From Thermomonas sp. HDW16 (lineage in GTDB: Bacteria; Pseudomonadota; Gammaproteobacteria; Xanthomonadales; Xanthomonadaceae), in assembly GCF_011302915.1 (NCBI RefSeq), contig NZ_CP049872.1, forward strand, positions 930,001 through 994,000: DNA of 64,000 bases, written 5' to 3'. A program made the translations under genes and the position numbers. This document shows, piece by piece, positions 18,735 through 28,817 of this stretch (position 1 is its first letter; the number at the start of each line of letters is the position of its first letter). Below the pieces are notes generated by a model. That model was not told the DNA's origin. It made no database searches and saw only the letters and a program-made list of their open reading frames with translations.

Positions 18735-21700
18735 ATGTTGCTAAGGATCGGCACCATCCTGTGGTTGTGGCTGGCCTGCGCCTGTGCGTTCGCGGCGGTG
18801 CCGGAGCGGCCGAGGTTCCGCATCGTCGGCGCCGAACAGGGATTGCCTTCGACCGACATCAAGGCGCTGGCGCGCGACCGCGACGGCTACCTGTGGATCG
18901 CCACGGCCGACGGTCTGGCGCGCTACGACGGCGTCGGTATCCGAGTCTGGCAGCACCAGCCCGGCAACCTGCAAGGCCTGCCGGGCAACAACGTGCAGGC
19001 ATTGATGGTGGATGCCGGCAACCGCGTGTGGGCGGCGACCGAAGGCGGCGGAATCAGCGTGCTGGACGCGCAGCGGCAGGCGTTCGTCCATTACCGCAAG
19101 GCCACGCATCCGCAGATGGGCAGCGACGATGTCTGGGCCTTCGCGAATCAGGGCGATACGGTGTGGTTCGGCACCTATGACGGCGGCCTGCACCGGATGG
19201 ATGCGCAAGGCCGCATCCGTCGCTACACCGCCAAGCGCGACGGCCTACCGTCCGACACGGTGCTGGCGTTGGCGGTACAGGCCGATGGCAGCGTATGGAT
19301 CGGTACCGATCATGGGCTGGCGCGCATGCGCGACGGCCGCATCGAAGGCGTGCGCCTGACCGGAACCGACGAGGTGCCGCTGGTGTTTTCACTGACCCAA
19401 CAGGCCGATGGCCTGTGGGTGGGTACCTCGGCCGGCGTGTGGCGATTGGATGCGCAAGGCAAATGGTCGCAACCGGCATGGTCGCCGATGTTCCATCGCC
19501 CGAACGCAATGAACGTCATCGTCCGCGACGGCGATGGCGGTCTCTGGATCGCCAGCCAGCGCGGCCTGTGGCGGCAAGCCGGCGACGAACCGCCGGTGCC
19601 GGTGCGACTGGCCGGGCCGGACATGCCGCGCGGCATCAATGCGCTGCTGCTCGATCCGGAAGGCGGCCTGTGGGTGCCGGTTGCGGGCCTGGGCCTGGGG
19701 TACTTGCGCGCCGACTGGCGGCAGCTGGCGCAATACGCCGGCGCTGCCGACGGTCTGCAGGGCGCGATGTACCGCGCATTGGCGCCATCGCGCGACGGCG
19801 GGTTCTTGCTGGGCGGTTTCAACGGCATGGTCGAGCAGCTGTCCGCGGACGGCAGCCTTCGCACGCTGGACGAAGACGGCATCGCCCGCCTGCGCGGGAT
19901 CAAGGTGTTGTCCATCGCGGAGGACCGCGGCGGGCGTCTGTGGCTGGGGCATCGCAACGGGCTGATACGCGTGGGCAGTGATGGCGCCATCGATGAATGG
20001 CGCGTCGGCGACGGACTCGATGCAACGCCGCGCGGGCAAATCGACCAGCTGCAGGTCACGGCCGATGGCAGCCTCTGGCTGTCCGCACCCGGCGGCGGCG
20101 TGCAGCAGCGCGACCCCGCGAGCGGCCATGTGCTGCGCGATATTCCCGCGGACGCCGCGCATGGCTTGGCGACTGGCGATATCGAGGCGTTGGCGCTGTC
20201 GCCGCATGGCGAGGTCTGGGTGGCCGGTGCGGACGGCATGGCGATGCTGGATGCTGTCGGCAACGAATTCCACCCATTGCCCGAGTTTGGTGCCGAGCGC
20301 GTGTACGCACTGGCATTCGATGGCGATGCCACGCTGTGGTTGCAGCGCCAGTCCGGACTCGTGCAATACCGCCGCGATGGCGGTGCATGGCGCATCGGCG
20401 AGCAAGCCGATACCGCCCACGGCGTGCCGGCAGTGGGCGCATCCGGCGTGCAGGTGGACCGCCACCACCGGGTCTGGTTGTCGACGTCGCGCGGGCTTTA
20501 CCGCTACGACCCGGCCAACCGCAACCTGCGCCGCCATGGCGTGCGCGATGGCACCACCAGCCAGGAATACCTGGATCGTGCGCTGGCGATGAGCACGCAA
20601 GGCGTGCTGGCGGCCGCCACTGCCGATGGCGGCATCGTGCTGGTGGATACCAATGCGGCCGATCCCGTGTCGTCGCGCCCATCGCTGCGCTTCGACCAGC
20701 TCTCGGTACGCCGCAACGGCGAATGGCGGGACATGCCGATGCCGGTGGGATTGCTGCGGCTCGCGAGCGGCGAACGCGAGTTCCGCATCCGTGCGCGCCT
20801 GCTGGCATATGCGGATCCCGAATCCAACCGCTACTGGTCGAAGCTGGACGGGTTCGACCACGATTGGGTGGCGCTTGGCGCGAACGGCGAGCGCGTGTTC
20901 ACCGGACTTGCGCCCGGCCGTTACACGTTGCGTATCCGCGCGCGAGATGCCGCCGGAAACGCGGCGAAGGAGCAGCAGCTGGTATTCGATGTGCCCCCGC
21001 CGTGGTGGCGCAGTTGGTGGGCGATGGGGTTGTACGCGCTGTTGGCGTTGCTTGCGATGCTCGCCGCGGCCGCGTCCTACCGTGCCAGGCTGAAGCGCCG
21101 CCATGCGATGCAACTCAACGAGGAAAAGCGCGCATTGGCCGAACAGGCCTCCGATGCGAAATCGCGTTTCCTCGCCACGCTCGGCCACGAGGTGCGCACG
21201 CCGATGACCGGCGTACTGGGCATGAGCGAGCTGTTGCGCGGCAGCCGGCTGGACGAGAAGCAGCGCAGCCAGGTGGATGCGATCCATCGCGCCGGCGAGC
21301 ACCTGTTGCGGCTGGTCAACGATGCATTGGATCTTGCCCGTATCGAAGCCGGTAAGTTGGAACTCGCGAATGCGGATTTCGCACTGCGCCCGCTGCTGGA
21401 TGAAGTGGCCGGGCTGATGGCGCCGGTGGCCGAGCGCAAGGGACTGGCGTTCCTCGACGCGATGGCGGGAGACGTACCGGCTGCCGTGCATGGCGACCGT
21501 ACCCGCATCCAGCAGATCCTGCTCAACCTGCTCGGCAATGCGATCAAGTTCACCGAAACCGGTCACGTGGCGTTGGAAACCACCGCGCTGTCGCCGCAAG
21601 GCGTGCGCTTCAAGGTGACCGACAGTGGCCCGGGGCTCAGCATCGAGCAACAATCGCGGCTGTTCCGCCGTTTCGAACAGGCCGAAGGCGCGCGCACTGC

Positions 21701-22241
21701 ATCGCGTTATGGCGGCAGTGGGCTGGGGCTCGCAATCAGCCAGGAGCTCGCCGCGGCGATGGGCGGCCGCATCGCGGTGGGCAGCGAACCGGGGCGTGGC
21801 ACCCGCTTCATCGTCGAGTTGCCGCTGGCATCCACCGGGACCGTGCCGCAGGCAACATCGCCGGCGCCGCTTGCAGACAGCGGCGCGTTGCATCTATTGC
21901 TGGTCGAAGACGATCCGATCGTCGTCGAGGTAATGCTGGAGCTGTTGCGCGAACAGGGCCATGCAGTGGTGCATGCCGCGCACGGATTGGCGGCGTTGTC
22001 GGAAGCCGCCACGCGCCGTTTCGATGCGGCCCTGCTCGATCTCGACCTGCCGGGGCTGGATGGCCTTGCGCTGGCGCGGATGTTGCGCGCGCAGGGTTTC
22101 GCGGCGCCGCTGCTGGCGGTGACCGCGCGTTCCGATGCGGAGGCGGAAACCCAGGCACGTGCGGCCGGTTTCGACGATTTCCTGCGCAAGCCGGTCAGCG
22201 GTGCGGTGCTCGCGCAGGCGCTGGGTGCGGCCCTGCGCTGA
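18735..22241 (+). CDS. Two-component propeller hybrid histidine kinase with receiver domain
   Basis: About 1168 residues. In order: signal peptide; a large periplasmic region of propeller repeats (GYLWIATADGLARYDG, NRVWAATEGGGISVLD, GSVWIGTDHGLARM) to about residue 680; a Y_Y_Y domain (YWSKLDGFDHDWVALG); a membrane helix at about 760-782; HisKA with phosphoacceptor His818 (LGHEVRTPMTGVLG); HATPase (NLLGNAIKFTETG, GGSGLGLAIS); and a receiver with Asp1102 (ALLDLDLPGLDG) and a RKPVS lysine. The start at 18735 has an AAGGGGGAG ribosome site. There is no C-terminal DNA-binding domain, so phosphate must pass to another protein. The ligand is unknown; relatives sense polysaccharide fragments or nutrients. 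Confidence 0.88.
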   Translation: MLLRIGTILWLWLACACAFAAVPERPRFRIVGAEQGLPSTDIKALARDRDGYLWIATADGLARYDGVGIRVWQHQPGNLQGLPGNNVQALMVDAGNRVWAATEGGGISVLDAQRQAFVHYRKATHPQMGSDDVWAFANQGDTVWFGTYDGGLHRMDAQGRIRRYTAKRDGLPSDTVLALAVQADGSVWIGTDHGLARMRDGRIEGVRLTGTDEVPLVFSLTQQADGLWVGTSAGVWRLDAQGKWSQPAWSPMFHRPNAMNVIVRDGDGGLWIASQRGLWRQAGDEPPVPVRLAGPDMPRGINALLLDPEGGLWVPVAGLGLGYLRADWRQLAQYAGAADGLQGAMYRALAPSRDGGFLLGGFNGMVEQLSADGSLRTLDEDGIARLRGIKVLSIAEDRGGRLWLGHRNGLIRVGSDGAIDEWRVGDGLDATPRGQIDQLQVTADGSLWLSAPGGGVQQRDPASGHVLRDIPADAAHGLATGDIEALALSPHGEVWVAGADGMAMLDAVGNEFHPLPEFGAERVYALAFDGDATLWLQRQSGLVQYRRDGGAWRIGEQADTAHGVPAVGASGVQVDRHHRVWLSTSRGLYRYDPANRNLRRHGVRDGTTSQEYLDRALAMSTQGVLAAATADGGIVLVDTNAADPVSSRPSLRFDQLSVRRNGEWRDMPMPVGLLRLASGEREFRIRARLLAYADPESNRYWSKLDGFDHDWVALGANGERVFTGLAPGRYTLRIRARDAAGNAAKEQQLVFDVPPPWWRSWWAMGLYALLALLAMLAAAASYRARLKRRHAMQLNEEKRALAEQASDAKSRFLATLGHEVRTPMTGVLGMSELLRGSRLDEKQRSQVDAIHRAGEHLLRLVNDALDLARIEAGKLELANADFALRPLLDEVAGLMAPVAERKGLAFLDAMAGDVPAAVHGDRTRIQQILLNLLGNAIKFTETGHVALETTALSPQGVRFKVTDSGPGLSIEQQSRLFRRFEQAEGARTASRYGGSGLGLAISQELAAAMGGRIAVGSEPGRGTRFIVELPLASTGTVPQATSPAPLADSGALHLLLVEDDPIVVEVMLELLREQGHAVVHAAHGLAALSEAATRRFDAALLDLDLPGLDGLALARMLRAQGFAAPLLAVTARSDAEAETQARAAGFDDFLRKPVSGAVLAQALGAALR

Positions 22242-22250
22242 GTCGTTGCC

Positions 22251-23306
22251 TCAGCGCGCGCTGAGCGTGTGTACCGCCTCGACCAGCACCGCCACGTGGT
22301 CGGGGTTCATGTCCGGCGACATGCCGTGGCCGAGGTTGAACACATGGCCTTCGCGCGAGCCGCCATTGCCGGCGGCATAGCTGTCTAGCGTGGATTGCAC
22401 CTGCCCGCGGATGGCGGCCGGGCTGCCGTACAGGATCGCCGGATCGAGGTTGCCCTGCAGTGCCACACGGCCGTTGGCGCGGCGTGCCGCGTCCTCCAGC
22501 GTCACCGTCCAGTCCACGCCGATGGCATCGGCGCCGCTGGTGAACAGGTCGTCCAGGTGCGGCGCATTGCCCTTGCCGAACAGGATCACCGGCGCGCCGA
22601 TATCCTTCAGCTCACGTGCGATGCGGGTCAGGTACGGCAACGAGAATTCGCGGTACATCGCCGGGCCAAGCGTGCCGCCCCAGGTATCGAATACCTGCAG
22701 CGCCTGCGCGCCGGCCGCATGCTGCGCGGATAGATAGGCGATGACGGAATCGGTCACCACGCCCAGCAGCTTGTGCATCGCTGCCGGTTCGTTCAGCGCC
22801 AGCGCCTTGACCTTGCCCCAGTCCTTGCTGCCGCCGCCTTCGACCATGTAGCAGGCCAGCGTCCACGGGCTGCCGGAGAAGCCGATCAGCGGCACCGAGC
22901 CGTCGAGTTCGCGTCGGATCGTGCGCACCGCGTCCATCACGTAGCGCAGTTCGGTTTCCATGTCCGGCACGGCGAGTTTTTCGATGTCGGCCGGCGTGCG
23001 CAGCGGACGTTCGAACTTCGGGCCTTCGCCTTCGACGAAATACAGGCCCAGGCCCATCGCGTCCGGCACGGTGAGGATGTCGGAGAACAGGATCGCAGCG
23101 TCCAGCGGGAAGCGGCGCAGCGGCTGCAGGGTGACCTCGCAGGCCAGCTCCGGGTTCTTGGCCATTGCCAGGAAGCTGCCGGCCGCCTTGCGGGTGGCGC
23201 GGTATTCCGGCAGGTAACGGCCGGCCTGGCGCATCAGCCAGACAGGCGTGTAGTCCACGGGCTCGCGGCGCAGCGCGCGAAGGAAGCGATCGTTCTTCAA
23301 GGTCAC
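22251..23306 (-). CDS. hemE: Uroporphyrinogen decarboxylase
   Basis: A 351-residue enzyme turning uroporphyrinogen III into coproporphyrinogen III in heme synthesis. The signatures [16 protein letters not shown] (catalytic arginines) and [19 protein letters not shown] are intact. The start codon is [15 protein letters not shown] is the usual N-terminus. It lies 13 nt behind a small WGR-domain gene and ends nine bases from the convergent kinase gene. Confidence 0.96.
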   Translation of the reverse strand: MTLKNDRFLRALRREPVDYTPVWLMRQAGRYLPEYRATRKAAGSFLAMAKNPELACEVTLQPLRRFPLDAAILFSDILTVPDAMGLGLYFVEGEGPKFERPLRTPADIEKLAVPDMETELRYVMDAVRTIRRELDGSVPLIGFSGSPWTLACYMVEGGGSKDWGKVKALALNEPAAMHKLLGVVTDSVIAYLSAQHAAGAQALQVFDTWGGTLGPAMYREFSLPYLTRIARELKDIGAPVILFGKGNAPHLDDLFTSGADAIGVDWTVTLEDAARRANGRVALQGNLDPAILYGSPAAIRGQVQSTLDSYAAGNGGSREGHVFNLGHGMSPDMNPDHVAVLVEAVHTLSAR

Positions 23307-23319
23307 AGGTGAATTCCGG

Positions 23320-23574
23320 TTAGCGGGGTGCGTCCGCGCCCTGCGCGAACATCAACTGGAAGCCGCGCTTGAGCTGCGCATCGCGCGCAGATTCCAGCGC
23401 GGCCAACGCGCTGGCCTGGTCGACGTACAGCTCGCGCCTGAGCGTGCTGCGGCCGCCGATCTGCCCGGTTTCGCGCAGCAGTGTCCAACCGCCCAGCAGG
23501 TCGGGCTGGAGCTGGAGCTGGACGAAACGCGGGGCTTCGCGGCCGTCGGGGCGTTGTTGCAGCAGCAGGCGCAT
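23320..23574 (-). CDS. Small WGR-like domain protein
   Basis: An 84-residue protein that is essentially one WGR-type domain: [26 protein letters not shown], then [27 protein letters not shown]. The tripeptide WGR itself reads TGQ here, while the surrounding tryptophan and glycines are kept. WGR domains in PARPs and MolR-type proteins bind nucleic acid; the role of such single-domain bacterial proteins is not known. It lies between aroB (34 nt upstream) and hemE (13 nt downstream) in one transcription direction. Confidence 0.7.
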   Translation of the reverse strand: MRLLLQQRPDGREAPRFVQLQLQPDLLGGWTLLRETGQIGGRSTLRRELYVDQASALAALESARDAQLKRGFQLMFAQGADAPR

Positions 23575-23608
23575 CTGCGAATTGTAAGGCCTGCGCCCGT
23601 TTTCGGGC

Positions 23609-24697
23609 TCAGCCGCGCAGCGCGTCCAGCACCTGCGGCTCGCCGACATCGGCCACCACCCGCGCCTTGCCCGCGCCGTCCCACAGCACGAAGCGCAAGC
23701 CGGAGCCCTGCGCCTTCTTGTCCAGCCGCATCCGTGCGACCAGTGCCGCCGGATCGAGTCCCGCCGGCACTTCGGTCGGCAGTCCGTAGCGTTGCAGCAG
23801 GTCGCGCAGACGCTGCCCGTCGGCGGCATCGGCCAGGCCGAGTGCGGTCGACAGCCGCGCCGCCAGCACCATGCCGACTGCCACCGCCTCGCCGTGGTTG
23901 AGGCCACCGTAGCCTTGCTCGGTCTCGATGGCGTGGCCGAAGGTGTGGCCGAAGTTGAGCAGGGCGCGCTCGCCGCGTTCGAACGGGTCGCGTTCGGTGA
24001 TCGCCGCCTTGTGCCGGCAGCTGCGGGCGATCGCCTCGGCCAGCAGTGCGTCGCCGGCCAGCAGGTCTTCGGCATTCGCGTCCATCCAGTCGAGGAAGGG
24101 GGCATCGACGATCGCGCCGTACTTGATCACCTCGGCGAAGCCCGCGCGCAGTTCGCGCGGCGGCAGCGTGCGCAAGGTCGCGGTGTCGGCGATCACCGCG
24201 CGTGGCGGATGGAACGCGCCGACCAGGTTCTTGCCCTGCGCGATGTCGACCGCAGTCTTGCCGCCGACCGAGGAATCCACCATCGCCAGCAACGTCGTCG
24301 GCAGCTGCACGCAGTCGATGCCGCGCATCCAGCAGGCCGCGGCGAAGCCGGCCAGGTCGCCGACCACGCCGCCGCCGAGTGCATAGATGCAGGCATCGCG
24401 CGTGGCGCCGAGTGCGGCCAGCGCGTCGATCACGCCGGAAAAATTCGCCAACGTCTTGCTGGCTTCGCCGGCCTCGAACACGTGCAGCGCGATCTTTGCC
24501 TCGGGTCGCGCGGTGGCCAGCGCTGCCTGCACGCGTTGCGCATAAAGCGGCGCGACCTGCGAATCGCTGACGATCAGCGCATGCCGACCGCGCAGGTGCG
24601 AGGCGAGTAGAGCGCCGTCGTCGAGCAAGTTCGGGGCGATGTCGATGCGATAGGGCAGGGCACCGCCGACCTCGACCTGCTGCAGCGATGCGCTCAT
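23609..24697 (-). CDS. aroB: 3-dehydroquinate synthase
   Basis: A 362-residue enzyme of the shikimate pathway (DAHP to 3-dehydroquinate, NAD and metal dependent). Signatures: [44 protein letters not shown] and [23 protein letters not shown] with the metal-binding histidines. The ATG at 24697 overlaps the aroK stop (ATGA); the open frame continues upstream only as antisense of aroK reading. Confidence 0.96.
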   Translation of the reverse strand: MSASLQQVEVGGALPYRIDIAPNLLDDGALLASHLRGRHALIVSDSQVAPLYAQRVQAALATARPEAKIALHVFEAGEASKTLANFSGVIDALAALGATRDACIYALGGGVVGDLAGFAAACWMRGIDCVQLPTTLLAMVDSSVGGKTAVDIAQGKNLVGAFHPPRAVIADTATLRTLPPRELRAGFAEVIKYGAIVDAPFLDWMDANAEDLLAGDALLAEAIARSCRHKAAITERDPFERGERALLNFGHTFGHAIETEQGYGGLNHGEAVAVGMVLAARLSTALGLADAADGQRLRDLLQRYGLPTEVPAGLDPAALVARMRLDKKAQGSGLRFVLWDGAGKARVVADVGEPQVLDALRG

Positions 24698-25239
24698 GCG
24701 TGGATTTCCTCGTCGCGTGCGATCAGCGCCGCGAGAGCCTCGGCGACGCGCTCGGGAGATTGGTGGGCGGTGTCGAACAGCAGGTTGGCCACCTCGCGAT
24801 ACAGCGGTTCGCGCAAGGCCTGCAGTTCGGCCAGGCGTTGCGCGCGGTCGGCGACGTCGAGCAACGGGCGGCCGGTGTCGCCGGCCAATCGACGTAGTTG
24901 TTCTTGAAGTTCGACCTGCAGGTAGACCACCTTCGATGCGGTGCGCATCGCCGTGCGATTGCCGGCATCGAGAACCGCGCCGCCGCCAGTGGCGATGACC
25001 TGGCCCGCCTGCGCCAGCGTGCCCGCCAGCATCCGCGATTCGCGTACGCGGAACCCGGCTTCGCCTTCGGAAGCGAAGATCGCCGGGATCGGCATGCCGG
25101 CATCGGCTTCGATTCGCGCATCGACATCGACGAACGCCAGCCCCAGCCGCGTCGCCAGCAGGCGGCCGACATGGCTCTTGCCCGAGCCCATCGGGCCGAC
25201 CAGGACGATGTTCCTGCGGTTGGCGGCGGTATTGCGCAT
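24694..25239 (-). CDS. aroK: Shikimate kinase
   Basis: A 181-residue P-loop kinase that phosphorylates shikimate. Walker A is [13 protein letters not shown] (near residue 14); DVDARIE and the GGGAV loop ([12 protein letters not shown]) bind shikimate. First gene of the aroK-aroB-WGR-hemE unit, with a four-base overlap to aroB, the common proteobacterial order. Confidence 0.95.
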   Translation of the reverse strand: MRNTAANRRNIVLVGPMGSGKSHVGRLLATRLGLAFVDVDARIEADAGMPIPAIFASEGEAGFRVRESRMLAGTLAQAGQVIATGGGAVLDAGNRTAMRTASKVVYLQVELQEQLRRLAGDTGRPLLDVADRAQRLAELQALREPLYREVANLLFDTAHQSPERVAEALAALIARDEEIHA

Positions 25240-25356
25240 CGCAACATGCTAGCAGTGGCGGATGGCGTGAACGCCATGACTGCGCGGAATTAACGCATGA
25301 CCGGCAAGGCTGCGGGTTCGGCAATCCCGCCGGCCACCCCGCTAAGGAGCAAATCC

Positions 25357-25560
25357 ATGTCCGTCGCCAAGATCATCGAACTCAATGCCGCCTCCAAGAC
25401 CAGCATGGAAGATGCGGTCAAGCATGGCCTGAAGAAGTGTTCCGAGTCGGTCAAGAACATCAAGGGCGCCTGGGTCAACGAAATCAAGGTCGTCACCGAC
25501 GACGACGGCAACGTGCAGGAGTGGCGGGTCAACCTGCGGGTCAGCTTCATCGTCAACTGA
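25357..25560 (+). CDS. Dodecin family flavin-binding protein
   Basis: A 67-residue protein matching dodecin: [21 protein letters not shown], then [32 protein letters not shown]. Dodecins form hollow dodecamers that store flavin (or CoA in some). The ATG at 25357 has an AAGGAG site ten bases upstream. It is a single-gene unit, divergent from aroK. Confidence 0.92.
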   Translation: MSVAKIIELNAASKTSMEDAVKHGLKKCSESVKNIKGAWVNEIKVVTDDDGNVQEWRVNLRVSFIVN

Positions 25561-25608
25561 CGCCCCCTCGAGGGTGCGCCGATCCGGCATGCGCGCGACA
25601 ATGCGCGC

Positions 25609-26202
25609 ATGACCACCATTGCCCCCGAGATGCTCGATACCTTCGACACCCTGTTCGCCGAGGCCCTGGCCGCTGGCGAACCCGACCGCACCGCGATGAC
25701 GGTGGCCACGGCCGTCGATGGCCGGCCGTCGGCGCGGGTCGTGCTGCTGAAGGCGCACGACACGCGCGGGTTCGTGTTCTACACGCACCTGGACGGACGC
25801 AAGGGCCGCGAGTTGCAGGCCAACCCGCAGGCCGCGCTGCTGTTCCATTGGCCGAAAGTGCGCGAGGGCGTGCAGGTACGGATCGAGGGCGATGTCGAAA
25901 TCGTGGCCGATGGCGAAGCCGACGCCTATTTCGCCAGCCGCCCGCGCGGCAGCCAGGTCGGTGCCTGGGCCTCGCACCAGTCCGAGACGCTGGACGGCCG
26001 CGAAACCTTCGAGGCACGCATCGCCCGTTTCGAGGCTGAATTCGAAGGCCGCGATGTACCGCGCCCGCCGCGCTGGGGTGGTTTCCGCGTCGTGCCGCGC
26101 AACGTGGAGTTCTGGTACGGCGCGCAATACCGCCTGCACGAACGCTGGCTGTACGAGTGCAGCACCTCCGGCACATGGTCGAAGCGGATGCTGTATCCGT
26201 GA
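25609..26202 (+). CDS. pdxH: Pyridoxine/pyridoxamine 5'-phosphate oxidase
   Basis: A 197-residue FMN enzyme producing pyridoxal phosphate. The motifs [37 protein letters not shown] and the C-terminal [10 protein letters not shown]...RLHERWLYE are the standard family features. PLP made here feeds MetB, CysK and SdaA in this window. Its stop overlaps the GTG of the next gene. Confidence 0.95.
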   Translation: MTTIAPEMLDTFDTLFAEALAAGEPDRTAMTVATAVDGRPSARVVLLKAHDTRGFVFYTHLDGRKGRELQANPQAALLFHWPKVREGVQVRIEGDVEIVADGEADAYFASRPRGSQVGAWASHQSETLDGRETFEARIARFEAEFEGRDVPRPPRWGGFRVVPRNVEFWYGAQYRLHERWLYECSTSGTWSKRMLYP

Positions 26203-27011
26203 GCAGTCCGATGATCGGCCCGCGCCGGATCGTCTGCCTGACCGAAGAACCCACCGAAGTCCTGTATGCGCTGGGTGAGCAGGATCGCATCGTCGGCATC
26301 AGCGGCTTCACCGTGCGCCCGGCCATCGCGCGCAAGCAGAAACCCAAGGTCAGCGCGTTCACCAGTGCCAAGATCGACGAGATCCTCAAGCTGCGTCCCG
26401 ACTTCGTGGTCGGCTTCTCCGACATCCAGGCCGATATCGCCGCCGCGCTGATCCGCCATGGCGTGGAGGTGTGGATCAGCAACCATCGCAGCGTTGCGGA
26501 GATCCTGGACTACATCCGCCGGCTGGGCGCCTTGGTCGGTGCCGTCGGCAAGGCGAACGCGTATGCCGATGGACTGCAACGCGGCCTTGAAGCCATCGAG
26601 CGTGAAGCGGCATCGCTGTCGCAGCGACCGAAGGTGTATTTCGAGGAATGGGATGAACCACCGATCACCGGCATCCGGTGGGTCGCCGAGTTGATCCGCA
26701 TCGCCGGCGGCGACGACATCTTCCCCGAACGCGCGCTGGAGCCGTTGGCGAAGGCGCGCATCCTTGAGGATTCGGATGAAGTGATACGACGCGCACCGGA
26801 CATCATCATCGGCAGCTGGTGTGGCAAGAAGTTCCGCCCGGAGAAAGTGGCGGCGCGCCCGGGTTGGGATGCGATTCCCGCCGTACGCGATGGCCAATTG
26901 CACGAGATCAAGTCGCCGCTGATCCTGCAGCCGGGCCCGGCGGCGTTGAGCGATGGCGTGGCCGAGCTTGCAAGGATCGTGCGCGAATGGGCGGCCCGCA
27001 GGACGCTATGA
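26199..27011 (+). CDS. Cobalamin/iron-type binding-protein-like (BtuF-like) protein without signal peptide
   Basis: About 270 residues with the two-lobe helical-backbone fold of ABC substrate-binding proteins: [51 protein letters not shown], and the C-terminal half with [27 protein letters not shown] see no signal peptide or lipobox, so it may act in the cytoplasm or be exported differently. The GTG at 26199 overlaps the pdxH stop (GTGA); an ATG at 26211 is an alternative. No ABC permease or ATPase genes are nearby. Ligand unknown. Confidence 0.7.
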   Translation: MSSPMIGPRRIVCLTEEPTEVLYALGEQDRIVGISGFTVRPAIARKQKPKVSAFTSAKIDEILKLRPDFVVGFSDIQADIAAALIRHGVEVWISNHRSVAEILDYIRRLGALVGAVGKANAYADGLQRGLEAIEREAASLSQRPKVYFEEWDEPPITGIRWVAELIRIAGGDDIFPERALEPLAKARILEDSDEVIRRAPDIIIGSWCGKKFRPEKVAARPGWDAIPAVRDGQLHEIKSPLILQPGPAALSDGVAELARIVREWAARRTL

Positions 27012-27039
27012 TCGCAGCCAATCCAGGGGGAGCGAAGCG

Positions 27040-27435
27040 ATGAAACAAACGACGATGGACGACCTGGCCAAGCTGGTGCTACGTGTCGCACTGGGACTGT
27101 TGATCCTGCTGCACGGCATCGCCAAGTTGCGGCACGGGCTTGGACCGATCGAACAGATGGTGGTCACCCATGGCATGCCGTCGTTCCTCGCCTACGGCGT
27201 GTTGGTTGGCGAGGTGCTGGCACCGATCATGCTGTTGCTGGGCGTGTATGCGCGCATCGGCGCGGCGCTGATCGCAATCAACATGCTGTTCGCCTTCGCG
27301 TTGGTGCACATGGGCCAACTCGGGCAGCTCAACGACCAGGGCGGCTGGGCGCTGGAACTGCAGGGCATGTACCTGGTGACGGCATTGGCGATCACCTTGC
27401 TGGGCCCGGGGCGTTACGCCATCAACCAGCGCTGA
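27040..27435 (+). CDS. DoxX family membrane protein
   Basis: A 131-residue protein with four predicted membrane helices (LVLRVALGLLILLHGIAKL, FLAYGVLVGEVLAPIMLLLG, AALIAINMLFAFALVHM, YLVTALAITLLGPG). The DoxX pattern GLLILLHGIAK...GEVLAPI is clear. Such proteins are linked to oxidative stress and membrane redox functions without an established activity. The ATG at 27040 follows GGGGGAG. It begins 28 nt after the binding-protein-like gene. Confidence 0.85.
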   Translation: MKQTTMDDLAKLVLRVALGLLILLHGIAKLRHGLGPIEQMVVTHGMPSFLAYGVLVGEVLAPIMLLLGVYARIGAALIAINMLFAFALVHMGQLGQLNDQGGWALELQGMYLVTALAITLLGPGRYAINQR

Positions 27436-27447
27436 GCAGGGTGTGAC

Positions 27448-27939
27448 TCAGCGCGGATAAAGTTCGGCCGTGGTGGCGATGTCCGCGCGCGCGCCGCTGC
27501 GCGTGGCGGTCATCCTGAACTGCACGCTGGCCGGTGGCGTTGCATGCAGCACGCCGATGTAGTCGGTCATGCCTTCGGTGTGGATCGCGCGCAGTTCCAG
27601 CGGCTTCGGTGGCTCCGGCAAAACGCTGACGGTTGCGCTCAACTGCAGGTCGCCGGGATCGGCGGCGTCGCCGACGGCATCACGCACGGTGACCAGCAGC
27701 AACAAGCCTTCCTGCATGCGGTCGATGCCGTAACGCGCGGCAACCGTTTCGTTGATGTCGGCGACGGCGACGGTCGAGGTCTGCAGGGTGACGCCGCCGA
27801 CCGTGGTGGCGGCGATGGCGGATTGGCCTGCCGTGTCGGATGCGGGGACGGGCTGGGCCGCACCTGTGGTCTCGTTGCGACTGCAGGCGGTGATGGCGGC
27901 GAGGGATAGCAGTGCAAGGGCGATGATGGCGTTGCGCAT
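27448..27939 (-). CDS. Putative lipoprotein of the DUF4426 type
   Basis: A 163-residue protein with a lipobox (LAAITAC, cysteine at about residue 19). The segment DINETVAARYGIDRMQEGLLLLVTVRD resembles DUF4426, whose members start with a Y-G-I-x-R motif. Probably anchored in the outer or inner membrane facing the periplasm. It sits ten bases after the proC stop on the same strand. Function unknown. Confidence 0.65.
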   Translation of the reverse strand: MRNAIIALALLSLAAITACSRNETTGAAQPVPASDTAGQSAIAATTVGGVTLQTSTVAVADINETVAARYGIDRMQEGLLLLVTVRDAVGDAADPGDLQLSATVSVLPEPPKPLELRAIHTEGMTDYIGVLHATPPASVQFRMTATRSGARADIATTAELYPR

Positions 27940-27949
27940 GGCGGAGCCT

Positions 27950-28783
27950 CTAATCGTTGGCGGCGGATAATTCCTGTCCGCGGACGCGTGCGGCATGGAT
28001 GGCGCTGCCGACAAGTGCGCGCAGGCCACCGGCTTCGAAGGCCTCGACTGCAGCCTGGGTGGTGCCATTCGGCGAAGTCACCCGTCGCCGCAATTCGGCC
28101 GCGTCGACATCGGATTCGGTCAGCATGCGCGCCGCCCCGAGAACAGTCTGCAGCGCCAGCGTGCGAGCGGCGTCGGGTGGCAGGCCTTCGGCGATGCCGG
28201 CCTCGATCATCGCTTCGGCCAGCAGGAAGATGTAGGCCGGGCCGCTGCCGGAAACTGCGGTCACCGCATCCATCTGCGCTTCATCGTCGATCCACACGGT
28301 CTTGCCGGCGGCCGAGAGCAGGTCTTGCGCGAAGCCCCGTCCCGCAGCATCGACCTGTTCGCTGGCATACAGACCGGTCATGCCGGCGCCGAGCAGCGCG
28401 GGCGTGTTCGGCATGGTGCGCACGACCGCGAGATCGCCGCCCAGCCAACGCTCGATCTGGGTGGCGGTGATGCCCGCTGCGATGGAGACCACCAGCGGGC
28501 GTTCGCCTTGCGCTTGCTCCGCCAATCCTTCGCAAACGGCACGCAGTACCTGCGGCTTGGTCGCCAGTACCCAGGTGCCTGCGCCGATGACGGCCTGCGC
28601 GGCTTGTTCGAATACCGCCACGCCGAAATCTTCGCGCAGCGCGTCGCCCAGTGGCGGTACCGGTTCGGCGACGCGGATGCCGGCCGGGTTTCGGCCCTGT
28701 GCCACCAGTCCGCCGATCAGGCTGCGTGCCATGTTACCGCCGCCGATGAAGGCAATGCTTTGATGGGTGATGTCGTCGTTCAT
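27950..28783 (-). CDS. proC: Pyrroline-5-carboxylate reductase
   Basis: A 277-residue NADPH enzyme for the last step of proline synthesis. The N-terminal Rossmann motif is SIAFIGGGNMARSLIGG; the substrate signature TAVSGSGPAYIFLLAEAMIEAG is intact. I chose the ATG at 28783 (MNDDITHQS); the open frame upstream has no family similarity. yggS lies directly upstream on the same strand, a common pairing. Confidence 0.95.
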   Translation of the reverse strand: MNDDITHQSIAFIGGGNMARSLIGGLVAQGRNPAGIRVAEPVPPLGDALREDFGVAVFEQAAQAVIGAGTWVLATKPQVLRAVCEGLAEQAQGERPLVVSIAAGITATQIERWLGGDLAVVRTMPNTPALLGAGMTGLYASEQVDAAGRGFAQDLLSAAGKTVWIDDEAQMDAVTAVSGSGPAYIFLLAEAMIEAGIAEGLPPDAARTLALQTVLGAARMLTESDVDAAELRRRVTSPNGTTQAAVEAFEAGGLRALVGSAIHAARVRGQELSAAND

Positions 28784-28817
28784 CGAGAAACATCCGTCTT
28801 GGGTGGGCGCGCGCTGG

